DNA from: Caldilineaceae bacterium
GTDB lineage: Bacteria; Chloroflexota; Anaerolineae; Caldilineales; Caldilineaceae
Length of the DNA stretch: 5,703 nucleotides
NCBI GenBank assembly: GCA_024643705.1
Contig: JAHEML010000300.1
Span: 1-5,703, forward strand
Reading direction: 5' to 3'
Both the position numbers and the translations under genes were made by a program. The notes beneath the pieces are model-generated. The model made no database searches and was not told the DNA's origin. It saw only the letters and a list, made by a program, of their open reading frames with translations. Position 1 is the stretch's first letter; every line of letters starts with the position of its first letter. This document shows positions 1 through 5,703 of this stretch, piece after piece.

Positions 1-1
1 T

Positions 2-2140
2 TTTGGTGTTAGCCGGGTGGTGCTGGCCCGTGAACTCTCGCTGGACGACATCCGCGCCATTCGCGGCCAGACCGACTGCGAACTGGAGATGTTCGTCCAC
101 GGCGCGCTCTGTGTTTCCTATTCGGGCCAATGCTTTTCATCCGAAGCCTGGGGCGGGCGCAGCGCCAACCGGGGACAGTGCGCCCAGGCTTGCCGCCTGC
201 CCTACGAGATGATCGTAGACGGAACCCTGCGGCCCTTGGGCGATGCCCGCTACCTGCTCTCGCCGGGTGACTTATACGCCCTGCAGCAGATGCCGGAAAT
301 CGTGGGGTTGGGCGTCAGTGCACTTAAGATCGAAGGGCGCTACAAAGATGCAGATTACGTGGCTCTGACCACCAGCGCCTATCGCCAGGCAGTGGATGAA
401 GCCTGGGCTGGGCTGCCCCTGGGCATCACCCCGCAAGAGGAATTGCGCCTGGAACAGGTCTATTCCCGCGGTCTTGCCCCCCATTTTGTCAGCGGAACCA
501 ACCACCAGACGGTCGTCAACGGGCGTGCACCTCGCCATCGGGGGGTGTTGATGGGCCGGGTGACACGCCTGCTCGACCAAGGAATTGTGCTTGCGCCGGA
601 GCCATCTACGGTCAGCGCACCGCTCAAACCGGGGGATGGAGTTGTCTTCGACGCGGCGGATTGGCGCAGCCCCCAGCAACGGGAAGAAGGCGGGCGTGTC
701 TACGAAATTGTGGCACGCAGCCAGGGTGAGGTGGACGTGCGTTTTGGCAACGGCGCAATCGACTTTAGCCGCATCCGCGTGGGCGATCTGCTCTGGCGCA
801 GCCATGATCCCGAAACGGACAAAGCAGCAAAGCCATTTCTCCAGGCAGCAGCCCCCCTGCACAAACAGCCGGTAGATGTTGCGGTGACAGCCCGCGTCGG
901 CGCGCCGCTGGAAATCCACTGGAGCCTGGCCGCTCGCCCGGAGGTGACAGCCACTGTCCATTCTGCCGATCCCTTGTCTACCGCCCAAAATCGGGGACTG
1001 AATGGTGATTTTCTGCGCGAGCAGCTTGGACGATTGGGCAACACGGCCTACGTGCTGGCATCACTGACCGTCGATGTGGAAGGCGCGCCCTTTGCCCCGG
1101 CATCTCTCCTCAACCAGCTACGCCGAGACGCAGTAGAGAAGCTCGCCGCCTTGCAAAGCCGCCCACCCAGGGGGCTAGTGAACGATCCCCAGGCGATTTT
1201 GTCCAACGATCAACACAGATTGACACAGATTGACACAGGTGATGGACTCAGCACGATTCCCATCATCCCATCATCGCTACATCTTCTCGTGCGCACCCCA
1301 GAGCAGCTGACAGCCGCTATCACCGCACACCCGGCCAGCATCACACTGGACTATTTGGACCTCTACGGTCTGCGCCCCGCGGTGGAGCAGGTGCAAGCCG
1401 CTGGGATCGCTGTGCGGGTGGCCTCGCCCCGTATCCTCAAGCCCAACGAGCAAGGCCTCATCAACTTTTTACGTCGGCTAAACACGCCGGTGCTGGTGCG
1501 GTCGGCGGGTCTGCTGGCCGCACTGCTGGATGGGGAACACCCACCCCTTTCCGGCGATTTCAGCCTGAACGCAGCTAACGAACTGAGTGCCCGCCTTTTT
1601 CTGGAAATGGGTCTGGAACGCTTGACCCCCACCCACGACTTGAACGCAGCCCAGGTAGAGAATTTGGCCCGACTCCTCGGCCCGGATAAGCTGGAGGTCA
1701 TCGCCTATCAACACCTGCCCGTCTTTCATACCGAGCACTGCGTCTTTGCCCGTTTTCTCTCCACAGGCACGAGCTACAAAGATTGCGGCCACCCCTGCGA
1801 GCATCATCGTGTGGCGTTGCGTGACGAACGGGGGCGGGAGCATCCAGTGATGGCGGATGTGGGCTGCCGCAACACAGTTTTCGGGGCAGAGGCACAAGAG
1901 GCCAGCCATTTTCTCGACGGCTGGCTGGCCGCGGGCATCCGACACTATCGGCTGGAATTTGTGCATGAGACTGGGGAGGATGTGGCGCGGATTTCCCAGG
2001 CCTTTGCCGCGACCCTGGCCGGGGAACGCACGAGCAGCCAACTCAGCCGCACACTGGCCGGTGTGGTTGGTGCAGGCACCACCGAAGGCAGCCTCTTTGT
2101 GCCGCCCAATTTCCTGGAAATCCCCCTGGCTGTGGCGTAA
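2..2140 (+). CDS. Large U32-family 'peptidase' (RlhA/YdcP-like, DUF3656-containing), 5'-truncated by window edge
   Basis: The frame is open to the left edge (first codons read F-G-V-S-R-V-V-L-A-R-E-L), so the GTG at 17 is not the real start. The visible part is 712 residues, numbered here from base 2. The U32 signature (E-x-F-x2-G-A-L-C ... S-G-x-C) is at residues 29-47, followed by N-R-G-x-C-A-Q-x-C-R. Cysteines 37, 44, 60 and 64 form the family's four-cysteine set. A DUF3656-like middle region spans roughly 275-395. A C-terminal module (about 415-712) carries a second set, Cys 580, 595, 599 and 622, in HTEHC, DCGHPC and D-V-G-C-R-N-T-V-F. Known family roles: E. coli RlhA and TrhP are needed for rRNA and tRNA hydroxylation, and UbiU/UbiV bind 4Fe-4S clusters through such cysteines; proteolysis is doubtful for many members. 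By analogy this is probably a cytoplasmic Fe-S RNA-modification factor. About 130 N-terminal residues are probably missing, giving a total near 840, longer than RlhA (about 650). The gene is convergent with the hydrolase downstream. Confidence 0.9.
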   Translation, partial: FGVSRVVLARELSLDDIRAIRGQTDCELEMFVHGALCVSYSGQCFSSEAWGGRSANRGQCAQACRLPYEMIVDGTLRPLGDARYLLSPGDLYALQQMPEIVGLGVSALKIEGRYKDADYVALTTSAYRQAVDEAWAGLPLGITPQEELRLEQVYSRGLAPHFVSGTNHQTVVNGRAPRHRGVLMGRVTRLLDQGIVLAPEPSTVSAPLKPGDGVVFDAADWRSPQQREEGGRVYEIVARSQGEVDVRFGNGAIDFSRIRVGDLLWRSHDPETDKAAKPFLQAAAPLHKQPVDVAVTARVGAPLEIHWSLAARPEVTATVHSADPLSTAQNRGLNGDFLREQLGRLGNTAYVLASLTVDVEGAPFAPASLLNQLRRDAVEKLAALQSRPPRGLVNDPQAILSNDQHRLTQIDTGDGLSTIPIIPSSLHLLVRTPEQLTAAITAHPASITLDYLDLYGLRPAVEQVQAAGIAVRVASPRILKPNEQGLINFLRRLNTPVLVRSAGLLAALLDGEHPPLSGDFSLNAANELSARLFLEMGLERLTPTHDLNAAQVENLARLLGPDKLEVIAYQHLPVFHTEHCVFARFLSTGTSYKDCGHPCEHHRVALRDERGREHPVMADVGCRNTVFGAEAQEASHFLDGWLAAGIRHYRLEFVHETGEDVARISQAFAATLAGERTSSQLSRTLAGVVGAGTTEGSLFVPPNFLEIPLAVA
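1213..1240. repeat. 10-bp tandem repeat (acacagattg, ~2.8 copies) inside the U32 coding sequence
   Basis: The unit acacagattg starts at 1213, 1223 and 1233; the third copy is partial and diverged (acacaggt). Because 10 is not a multiple of 3, each copy is read in a different frame, giving the residues H-R-L-T-Q-I-D-T (about 404-413 of the visible protein). An 8-bp direct repeat, ccatcatc, follows at 1260-1267 and 1268-1275. The whole stretch encodes a polar, poorly conserved-looking linker between the DUF3656-like region and the C-terminal module, where an insertion would be tolerated. The repeat is seen directly; its status as an inserted genomic repeat is an inference. Confidence 0.75.
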
Positions 2141-2160
2141 AAACAGGTGGCGTAAAACAG
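2132..2160 (+). repeat. 15/14-bp tandem duplication spanning the U32 stop codon
   Basis: gtggcgtaaaaacag (2132-2146) is followed at once by gtggcgtaaaacag (2147-2160), identical except for one A in the A-run. The first copy contains the gene's TAA (2138-2140). The second copy places another TAA at 2153-2155, exactly 15 bases later and in the same frame, so readthrough would add only five residues (K-Q-V-A plus the readthrough residue). It looks like a slippage duplication. Confidence 0.8.
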
Positions 2161-2183
2161 AATGTACATGGAGCGGATATTCA

Positions 2184-2242
2184 ACACAAAGACGAGGAGG
2201 CGCAAAGAGGAATTCCTCCCTTGCGCCCCTGTGTCTTTGCGT
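2184..2242. repeat. Imperfect inverted repeat/hairpin between convergent genes; possible dispersed repeat and bidirectional terminator
   Basis: The left arm 2184-2210 (acacaaagac...ggcgcaaagagg) pairs with the right arm 2215-2242 (cctcccttgcgcc...gtctttgcgt). The centre is a perfect 12-bp palindrome, gaggaattcctc (2207-2218), with AATT as the loop. The best-paired blocks are gagg/cctc, ggcgcaa/ttgcgcc (2199-2205 with 2221-2227) and the outer caaagac/gtctttg. The middle has several mismatches, and there is a small 1x2 internal loop beside the tip. The arms resemble the 'cacaaagacacaaagg' type of intergenic repeat that recurs in many environmental genomes, including Chloroflexota; this is from memory, not a search. 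No T-run follows on either strand, so it is not a textbook intrinsic terminator, though its place between two converging genes suits an mRNA 3'-end structure. Confidence 0.7.
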
Positions 2243-2254
2243 CAATCAATACCC

Positions 2255-3433
2255 CTACTGTAGCCACCCGTCCAACCACGCAAACGCTTCGGCCTGCATC
2301 TCCAGGTCGAACTTGTGGCCGCCGGGATAGAACGAGCAGCGGTAGCTATCCGCCGCGCCTGCTTTGACGTAGACTTGGCTCAAAATGAGGTCTGCCCGCT
2401 CCATCTCCGGCATGGTAAAAAGTGCGTCTTCCCGGTTGTTGAGGACGAGGGTGGGCAAGGGAACCCGCAACCCCAGAATCTCTGGATAGTCCAGATCGTT
2501 GGGCAGCAGAGGTGTGTAGCACATCCACGTGTGGGTGTGGCATTTGTGCAGCAGATAATCCCGCCAGGTGGTCATCATCCCCACACAGACAGCGGCCCGA
2601 ATACGTTCGTCGGCCCCAGCCAGATGTACGGTGCGCAGCCCTCCGCCGGACAATCCCCCGCATCCCACCCGCGTTGCGTCCACATCGGGACGGGCGCAGA
2701 GAACATCCAGGGCAGCCACGTCCTCGGCCAGAAAGACGCCGGGCCAGGTTGTCCCCGCCGAGAAGAGGGACTTTGCCAGCAGATGCTCGTGGTTTCCGGC
2801 CCAGCGGTTGTAGGCTTCGATGTTGGCCGGGTTTTCCGGATCGTCGTCGGTAAGCCCGGCGCGCAAGAAGTCCGGCATGTCGGCCAACCGCACCCGCCGG
2901 CTGGCAAAGGCGAAGGCATCGTGGATGAGGACGATGTAGCCCCGTTTGGCAATCTCGTTGGCCCAGGCGTGGCCGCCGTAGTAGCGCTGCTGGTGGTCGG
3001 CCATCATGGGGTGCTGGTCGTGGTCTGTGCGGGTGATCTTGCGTTTGCCAAAATATTTGTTGCCCCCGTGATCGTGTAACGCGATCATTCCAGGCAGTGG
3101 GCCGGTTGCGCCCACCGGCTTGAGCAAAATGGCTTCGGTGCGCGGGCCATAGGCAAGTTGCCAGGAAAGCTCCTCCACATGCAGCCCATCAAATTCGTAT
3201 TGGCTGTGGACAGTCACATCCCAGGGATTACCGGTGTCGGGCGAGGCCACCCGTTCCCGAAAACGGGCGCGGGCGGCAGCGCGCCAGGCGTCCAAATCGG
3301 CCCACTCGTCCCGGCGTAAGGAGAAGGTGGGCGGATCATCGCCAATAAGGCTGGCGGCCCAAGAGCCATACGCGCCGATCATGCTGGGGGTGGTGACTGG
3401 GAGTGCTGTCGTCTTGTCAAAGTCTATTGTCAT
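2255..3433 (-). CDS. Cytoplasmic alpha/beta hydrolase (dienelactone hydrolase/acetyl-xylan-esterase-like)
   Basis: This is a 392-residue protein. The ATG at 3433 is chosen because GGAG lies 7 bases upstream; the frame can be extended to a TTG at 3493, but that adds an uninformative N-terminus across the promoter region. The alpha/beta-hydrolase marks are in order: strand plus oxyanion-type loop M-I-A-L-H-D-H-G-G (116-124), second strand G-Y-I-V-L-I-H-D-A-F (165-174), nucleophile elbow C-G-G-L-S-G-G-G with Ser262, strand L-P-T-L-V-L-N-N-R-E-D with probable acid Asp336, and Y-P-G-G-H-K-F-D with His373. An insert of about 70 residues between 175 and 240 would form the lid. There is no signal peptide or membrane segment, so it should act in the cytoplasm on an ester or lactone. 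The substrate cannot be read from the sequence; deacetylation of sugar derivatives is one option, given the carbohydrate-type enzyme nearby. It is convergent with the U32 gene and divergent from kup. Confidence 0.88.
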   Translation of the reverse strand: MTIDFDKTTALPVTTPSMIGAYGSWAASLIGDDPPTFSLRRDEWADLDAWRAAARARFRERVASPDTGNPWDVTVHSQYEFDGLHVEELSWQLAYGPRTEAILLKPVGATGPLPGMIALHDHGGNKYFGKRKITRTDHDQHPMMADHQQRYYGGHAWANEIAKRGYIVLIHDAFAFASRRVRLADMPDFLRAGLTDDDPENPANIEAYNRWAGNHEHLLAKSLFSAGTTWPGVFLAEDVAALDVLCARPDVDATRVGCGGLSGGGLRTVHLAGADERIRAAVCVGMMTTWRDYLLHKCHTHTWMCYTPLLPNDLDYPEILGLRVPLPTLVLNNREDALFTMPEMERADLILSQVYVKAGAADSYRCSFYPGGHKFDLEMQAEAFAWLDGWLQ

Positions 3434-3440
3434 CTCTTCT

Positions 3441-3444
3441 CTCC
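3441..3444 (-). promoter_or_regulatory. Shine-Dalgarno site deciding the hydrolase start
   Basis: On the minus strand GGAG is followed by agaagag and then the ATG at 3433, a 7-base spacing. It supports the 392-residue form over the upstream TTG start at 3493. Confidence 0.75.
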
Positions 3445-3462
3445 AAATTGATGTTGTCCAGT

Positions 3463-3490
3463 TTGACTTCTGGCATAGCAGGAGTATAGT
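3463..3490 (+). promoter_or_regulatory. Sigma70-type promoter for kup
   Basis: TTGACT (3463-3468, five of six matches to the -35 consensus), a 16-base spacer, then TATAGT (3485-3490, five of six to the -10 consensus). Transcription would start near 3497, giving a leader of about 53 bases before the kup ATG at 3550. It is the best promoter-like pair I see in the window. TTGACT also recurs inverted as AGTCAA at 3488-3493, so the promoter is bounded by 6-bp inverted arms. Confidence 0.7.
3483..3488 (-). promoter_or_regulatory. Candidate -10 element for the hydrolase, overlapping the kup -10
   Basis: Read on the minus strand this is TATACT, five of six to consensus, sharing its TATA core with the plus-strand TATAGT. 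Transcription would start near 3476, about 43 bases before the ATG at 3433. The matching -35 region is poor (about TTCGCG at 18 bases), so this side would be weaker or need an activator. Confidence 0.4.
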
Positions 3491-3532
3491 CAATGATCGC
3501 GGATTGCGCGAATGGCTAGCATTTGTCAGAAA

Positions 3533-3540
3533 GGGTGAGG
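3533..3540 (+). promoter_or_regulatory. Shine-Dalgarno region deciding the kup start
   Basis: gggtgagg ends 9 bases before the ATG at 3550. The in-frame TTG at 3523 has no purine-rich site in front of it and would add only nine residues, so the ATG is preferred. Confidence 0.6.
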
Positions 3541-3549
3541 CTGGGTCCT

Positions 3550-5481
3550 ATGGCGGTTGAGCATGTTGAATCAGGTAATCACGAACAGGAAGAGAACGGA
3601 CACGCCAAGGGATCAGGCGGAAAATATCTTGCCTTGTTGGCCTTGGGCGCACTGGGCGTCGTCTATGGCGACATCGGAACCAGCCCGCTGTATGCCTTCC
3701 GGGAATCCTTCCACGAGGGCTACGGGCTGGAAGTCAGCCCAGACAATATCAAAGGCATTCTTTCCCTCATCTTTTGGGCGTTGACCATCGTCATCTCGAT
3801 CAAGTACATTGTCTTTGTCATGCGGGCCGACAACCGGGGCGAAGGCGGCATTCTGGCCCTGACCGCGCTCATCTTTCCGCCGGGTGGCCCCCAGCGCTAC
3901 AACAGGCGCTATCTCCTCATTTTGCTGGGGTTGTTCGGCACAGCCCTGCTCTACGGCGACGGGATGATCACCCCGGCCATTTCTGTCCTCTCCGCGGTGG
4001 AGGGGCTAGAGGTAGCAACCCCCTTCTTTCAACCCTATATCATCCCCATTACCATTGTGATTCTGATCGGGCTTTTTCTCTTTCAAAGCCAGGGCACAGA
4101 GCGGGTGGGCAAAATCTTTGGCCCGCTCACATTGGTCTGGTTTTTGGTGCTGGCTCTGCTCGGTCTGCGCTGGATTGTGCGCGAGCCGTCGATTCTGGTG
4201 GCGGTCAATCCGCTGCTTGGCATCGAGTTTTTCATCCGCAATGGCACAGCGGGCTTTTTGGTGATGGGGTCGGTCTTTCTCGTAGTAACAGGCGGCGAAG
4301 CCCTCTATGCGGACATGGGCCACTTTGGCAGCGCACCCATCCGTTTGGCCTGGTTTACCGTAGCCCTGCCCGCACTGCTCCTCAACTATTTTGGCCAGGG
4401 CGCGCTGCTGTTGGTGAACCCGGAAGCGGTAGAAAATCCCTTCTACCGCATGACCCCGGAATGGGCGCTCTATCCAGTGGTGGTGATCGCCACATTGGCC
4501 GCGGTCATCGCGTCACAGGCGCTGATCACCGGCGCTTTCTCGCTGACTATGCAGGCTGTCCAGTTGGGCTACCTGCCGCGCGTTGCCATCCGCCACACCT
4601 CGGCGCATGAGCGGGGGCAGGTCTACATCCCAGCCATCAATTGGGTGCTGATGATGGCCTGCCTCGCCCTGGTGCTGGCCTTTGGATCATCCACCAACCT
4701 GGCGGCAGCCTATGGTGTGGCGGTGACAACCACCATGGTGATTACAACTCTGCTGCTCTTTGTGGTGCAGCGGGAACGCTGGGGCTGGCCGCTGGGCGTT
4801 GCATTGGGGATGACCAGCTTCTTCCTGGTTGTCGATCTGGCTTTTTGGGGAGCCAATCTATCCAAAATCCCCGCGGGCGGCTGGTTTCCTCTGGCGATCG
4901 GAGCGGTTGTTTTTATTCTGATGACTACCTGGAAACGGGGGCGAGAGATTCTGGCCGAGCGGCTGCGCGCAGGGACCATCCCCTTTACCGAATTCATCGA
5001 GCAGGTCTACGCCGAAGAGCCGGTGCGGGTGCAGGGGACGGCTGTCTTTATGTCCGGGAATCCCGGTGCTACGCCCCCCGCGCTGCTGCACAATTGGCGA
5101 CACAACCATGTGCTCCACTCCCGGGTGATCCTGCTCTCTGTTCACACAGAAGAACAGCCCCGGGTTCCCCGCGCCGAAAAAGTAGCCGTAACAGACCTGG
5201 GCGACGGTTTCTACCAGGTGATGCTCTCGTTTGGCTTTATGGAAAACCCCAACGTACCCCGGGGGCTACGCATGGCTCGGCATAAGGGGCTGGAGCTTCA
5301 GATGAGCGAAGTCAGCTATTTTCTGGGGCGGGAGCGGCTCTTTGCCACCAACCGGCCCGGTATGGCGATCTGGCGGGAGAAGCTCTTTGCTATGATGAGT
5401 CGCAACTCGATCAGCGCCACCGATTTCTTTAGTTTGCCGCCTAATCATGTGGTGGAGATGGGCGCGCTGGTGGAGTTGTAA
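3550..5481 (+). CDS. kup: Kup (KUP/HAK/KT family) low-affinity K+ transporter, probable K+/H+ symporter
   Basis: This is a complete 643-residue protein that aligns along its whole length with E. coli Kup (622 residues). A hydrophilic N-terminus (1-25, Glu/His-rich) precedes about 12 membrane segments (roughly 26-49, 70-91, 119-143, 161-178, 189-209, 235-254, 267-289, 307-333, 362-380, 385-406, 414-435, 443-461). Family motifs are G-V-V-Y-G-D-I-G-T-S-P-L-Y (36-48), MRADNRGEGGI (91-101), Y-G-D-G-M-I-T-P-A (135-143), GGEALYADMGHFG (248-260), N-Y-F-G-Q-G-A-L-L (279-287) and SNLAAAYG-like (381-389). Conserved acidic residues Asp41, Asp137 (Glu in E. coli) and Glu250 lie in these motifs and fit ion coupling. 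The cytoplasmic tail (462-643) contains G-T-A-V-F-M-S-G, LLHNWRHNHVLHSRVILL and a C-terminal L-P-P-N-H-V-V-E-M-G. It sits in the inner membrane and imports potassium. It is monocistronic by context, with its own promoter. Confidence 0.96.
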   Translation: MAVEHVESGNHEQEENGHAKGSGGKYLALLALGALGVVYGDIGTSPLYAFRESFHEGYGLEVSPDNIKGILSLIFWALTIVISIKYIVFVMRADNRGEGGILALTALIFPPGGPQRYNRRYLLILLGLFGTALLYGDGMITPAISVLSAVEGLEVATPFFQPYIIPITIVILIGLFLFQSQGTERVGKIFGPLTLVWFLVLALLGLRWIVREPSILVAVNPLLGIEFFIRNGTAGFLVMGSVFLVVTGGEALYADMGHFGSAPIRLAWFTVALPALLLNYFGQGALLLVNPEAVENPFYRMTPEWALYPVVVIATLAAVIASQALITGAFSLTMQAVQLGYLPRVAIRHTSAHERGQVYIPAINWVLMMACLALVLAFGSSTNLAAAYGVAVTTTMVITTLLLFVVQRERWGWPLGVALGMTSFFLVVDLAFWGANLSKIPAGGWFPLAIGAVVFILMTTWKRGREILAERLRAGTIPFTEFIEQVYAEEPVRVQGTAVFMSGNPGATPPALLHNWRHNHVLHSRVILLSVHTEEQPRVPRAEKVAVTDLGDGFYQVMLSFGFMENPNVPRGLRMARHKGLELQMSEVSYFLGRERLFATNRPGMAIWREKLFAMMSRNSISATDFFSLPPNHVVEMGALVEL

Positions 5482-5509
5482 GCCCGCCCATGGTGCGCCA
5501 GCCATCCTA

Positions 5510-5703
5510 TTATTCGTCCGGCCACAGGGTTTCGCCCTGGGCCACTTCGTAGAGCGCAGCGCCTTGTCGTCGACCATTCGCCATCCCCGTATCTGCGGTG
5601 GATGGGTCGGCCACGGCGTTGCGCTGCATGAAGTCCTCGTCGAAGACAATGCCGCTGCCCGGCGAATCACCCAGGACGATCCAGCCGTCTTCGATGCGGG
5701 TGT
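5510..5703 (-). CDS. C-terminus of a probable mandelate racemase/muconate lactonizing enzyme-type (enolase superfamily) protein, 5'-truncated
   Basis: The minus frame is open from the right window edge to a TAA at 5512-5510 and gives 63 residues, beginning T-R-I-E-D-G-W-I-V-L-G-D-S-P-G-S-G-I-V-F-D-E. The pattern 'dG-x-i-x-l-x-d-x-P-G-x-G-i-x-x-D-e' is typical of the last strand and tail of MR/MLE-family enzymes (sugar-acid dehydratases, racemases and cycloisomerases), where PGLG is usual; here it is PGSG. After it comes a tail of about 40 residues (QRNAVADPST ... YEVAQGETLWPDE), longer than usual for the family. The catalytic Lys, metal ligands and barrel are off the edge, so the reaction cannot be told. 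The stop lies only 28 bases from the kup stop, tail to tail. Confidence 0.55.
   Translation of the reverse strand, partial: TRIEDGWIVLGDSPGSGIVFDEDFMQRNAVADPSTADTGMANGRRQGAALYEVAQGETLWPDE

Noticed and set aside
1478..2245. 255-codon minus-strand frame that begins in the intergenic hairpin
   Set aside because: It runs antisense through the U32 gene, and its first residues (including R-L-C-V) come from the inverted repeat, a known source of false proteins.
2315..3079. 254-codon open frame on the plus strand opposite the hydrolase gene
   Set aside because: It is a shadow frame of a GC-rich gene: the minus strand has the clear alpha/beta-hydrolase motifs and a ribosome-binding site, while the plus product shows no family features.
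3458..3473. ccag...ctgg inverted arms around the kup -35
   Set aside because: The arms are only four bases long and easily expected by chance; they are not enough to call an operator.
3497..3549. Possible c-di-AMP (ydaO-type) riboswitch before kup
   Set aside because: Such riboswitches can control potassium transporters, but the leader is only about 53 bases and lacks the needed multi-helix structure.
5525..5539. cagggtttcgccctg hairpin just past the kup end as a terminator
   Set aside because: The five-base stem has no T-run and lies within the coding end of the minus-strand gene; the sequence is explained by its codons.
1..5703. A new multi-gene defence, mobile or biosynthetic system
   Set aside because: The four genes alternate in strand, belong to common families and show no operon, mobile-element genes, integrase site or CRISPR-like spaced repeats.

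Overview
The window is a GC-rich bacterial chromosome segment with tightly packed housekeeping and metabolic genes. It holds two complete and two edge-truncated protein genes, and their orientation alternates (+, -, +, -). No RNA gene, mobile element, CRISPR array or phage gene was seen. The gene mix (a long U32 'peptidase' with two cysteine modules, a cytoplasmic alpha/beta hydrolase, a Kup potassium transporter, and an apparent sugar-acid-type enolase-superfamily enzyme) and the intergenic 'cacaaaga...ggcgcaaagagg' inverted repeat recall environmental Chloroflexota genomes such as the Caldilinea/Anaerolineae lineages. That assignment is an inference from general resemblance only.

Layout. 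Bases 2-2140 (+) encode the C-terminal 712 residues of a large U32-family protein whose N-terminus lies off the left edge. Its coding sequence carries a short 10-bp tandem repeat in an interdomain linker, and a 15-bp tandem duplication copies its stop codon. The convergent gap 2141-2254 holds a long imperfect hairpin. Bases 2255-3433 (-) encode a complete 392-residue alpha/beta hydrolase with a visible Ser/Asp/His triad. The divergent gap 3434-3549 carries a strong sigma70-type promoter reading toward kup, with an overlapping -10-like element on the opposite strand. Bases 3550-5481 (+) encode a complete 643-residue Kup K+ transporter. After a 28-bp convergent gap, bases 5510-5703 (-) encode the C-terminal 63 residues of a probable mandelate racemase/muconate lactonizing enzyme-type protein.

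Functional relationship. No two adjacent genes share a strand, so there is no operon here. The only shared control visible is the hydrolase/kup divergent promoter region. The U32 protein probably acts in RNA modification or cofactor chemistry, Kup in potassium uptake, and the hydrolase and racemase-like enzyme in carbon catabolism. I found no convincing new multi-gene system. The observations worth a second look are small-scale: repeats inserted in or beside genes, a near-symmetric -10 region, and the duplicated cysteine modules of the U32 protein.
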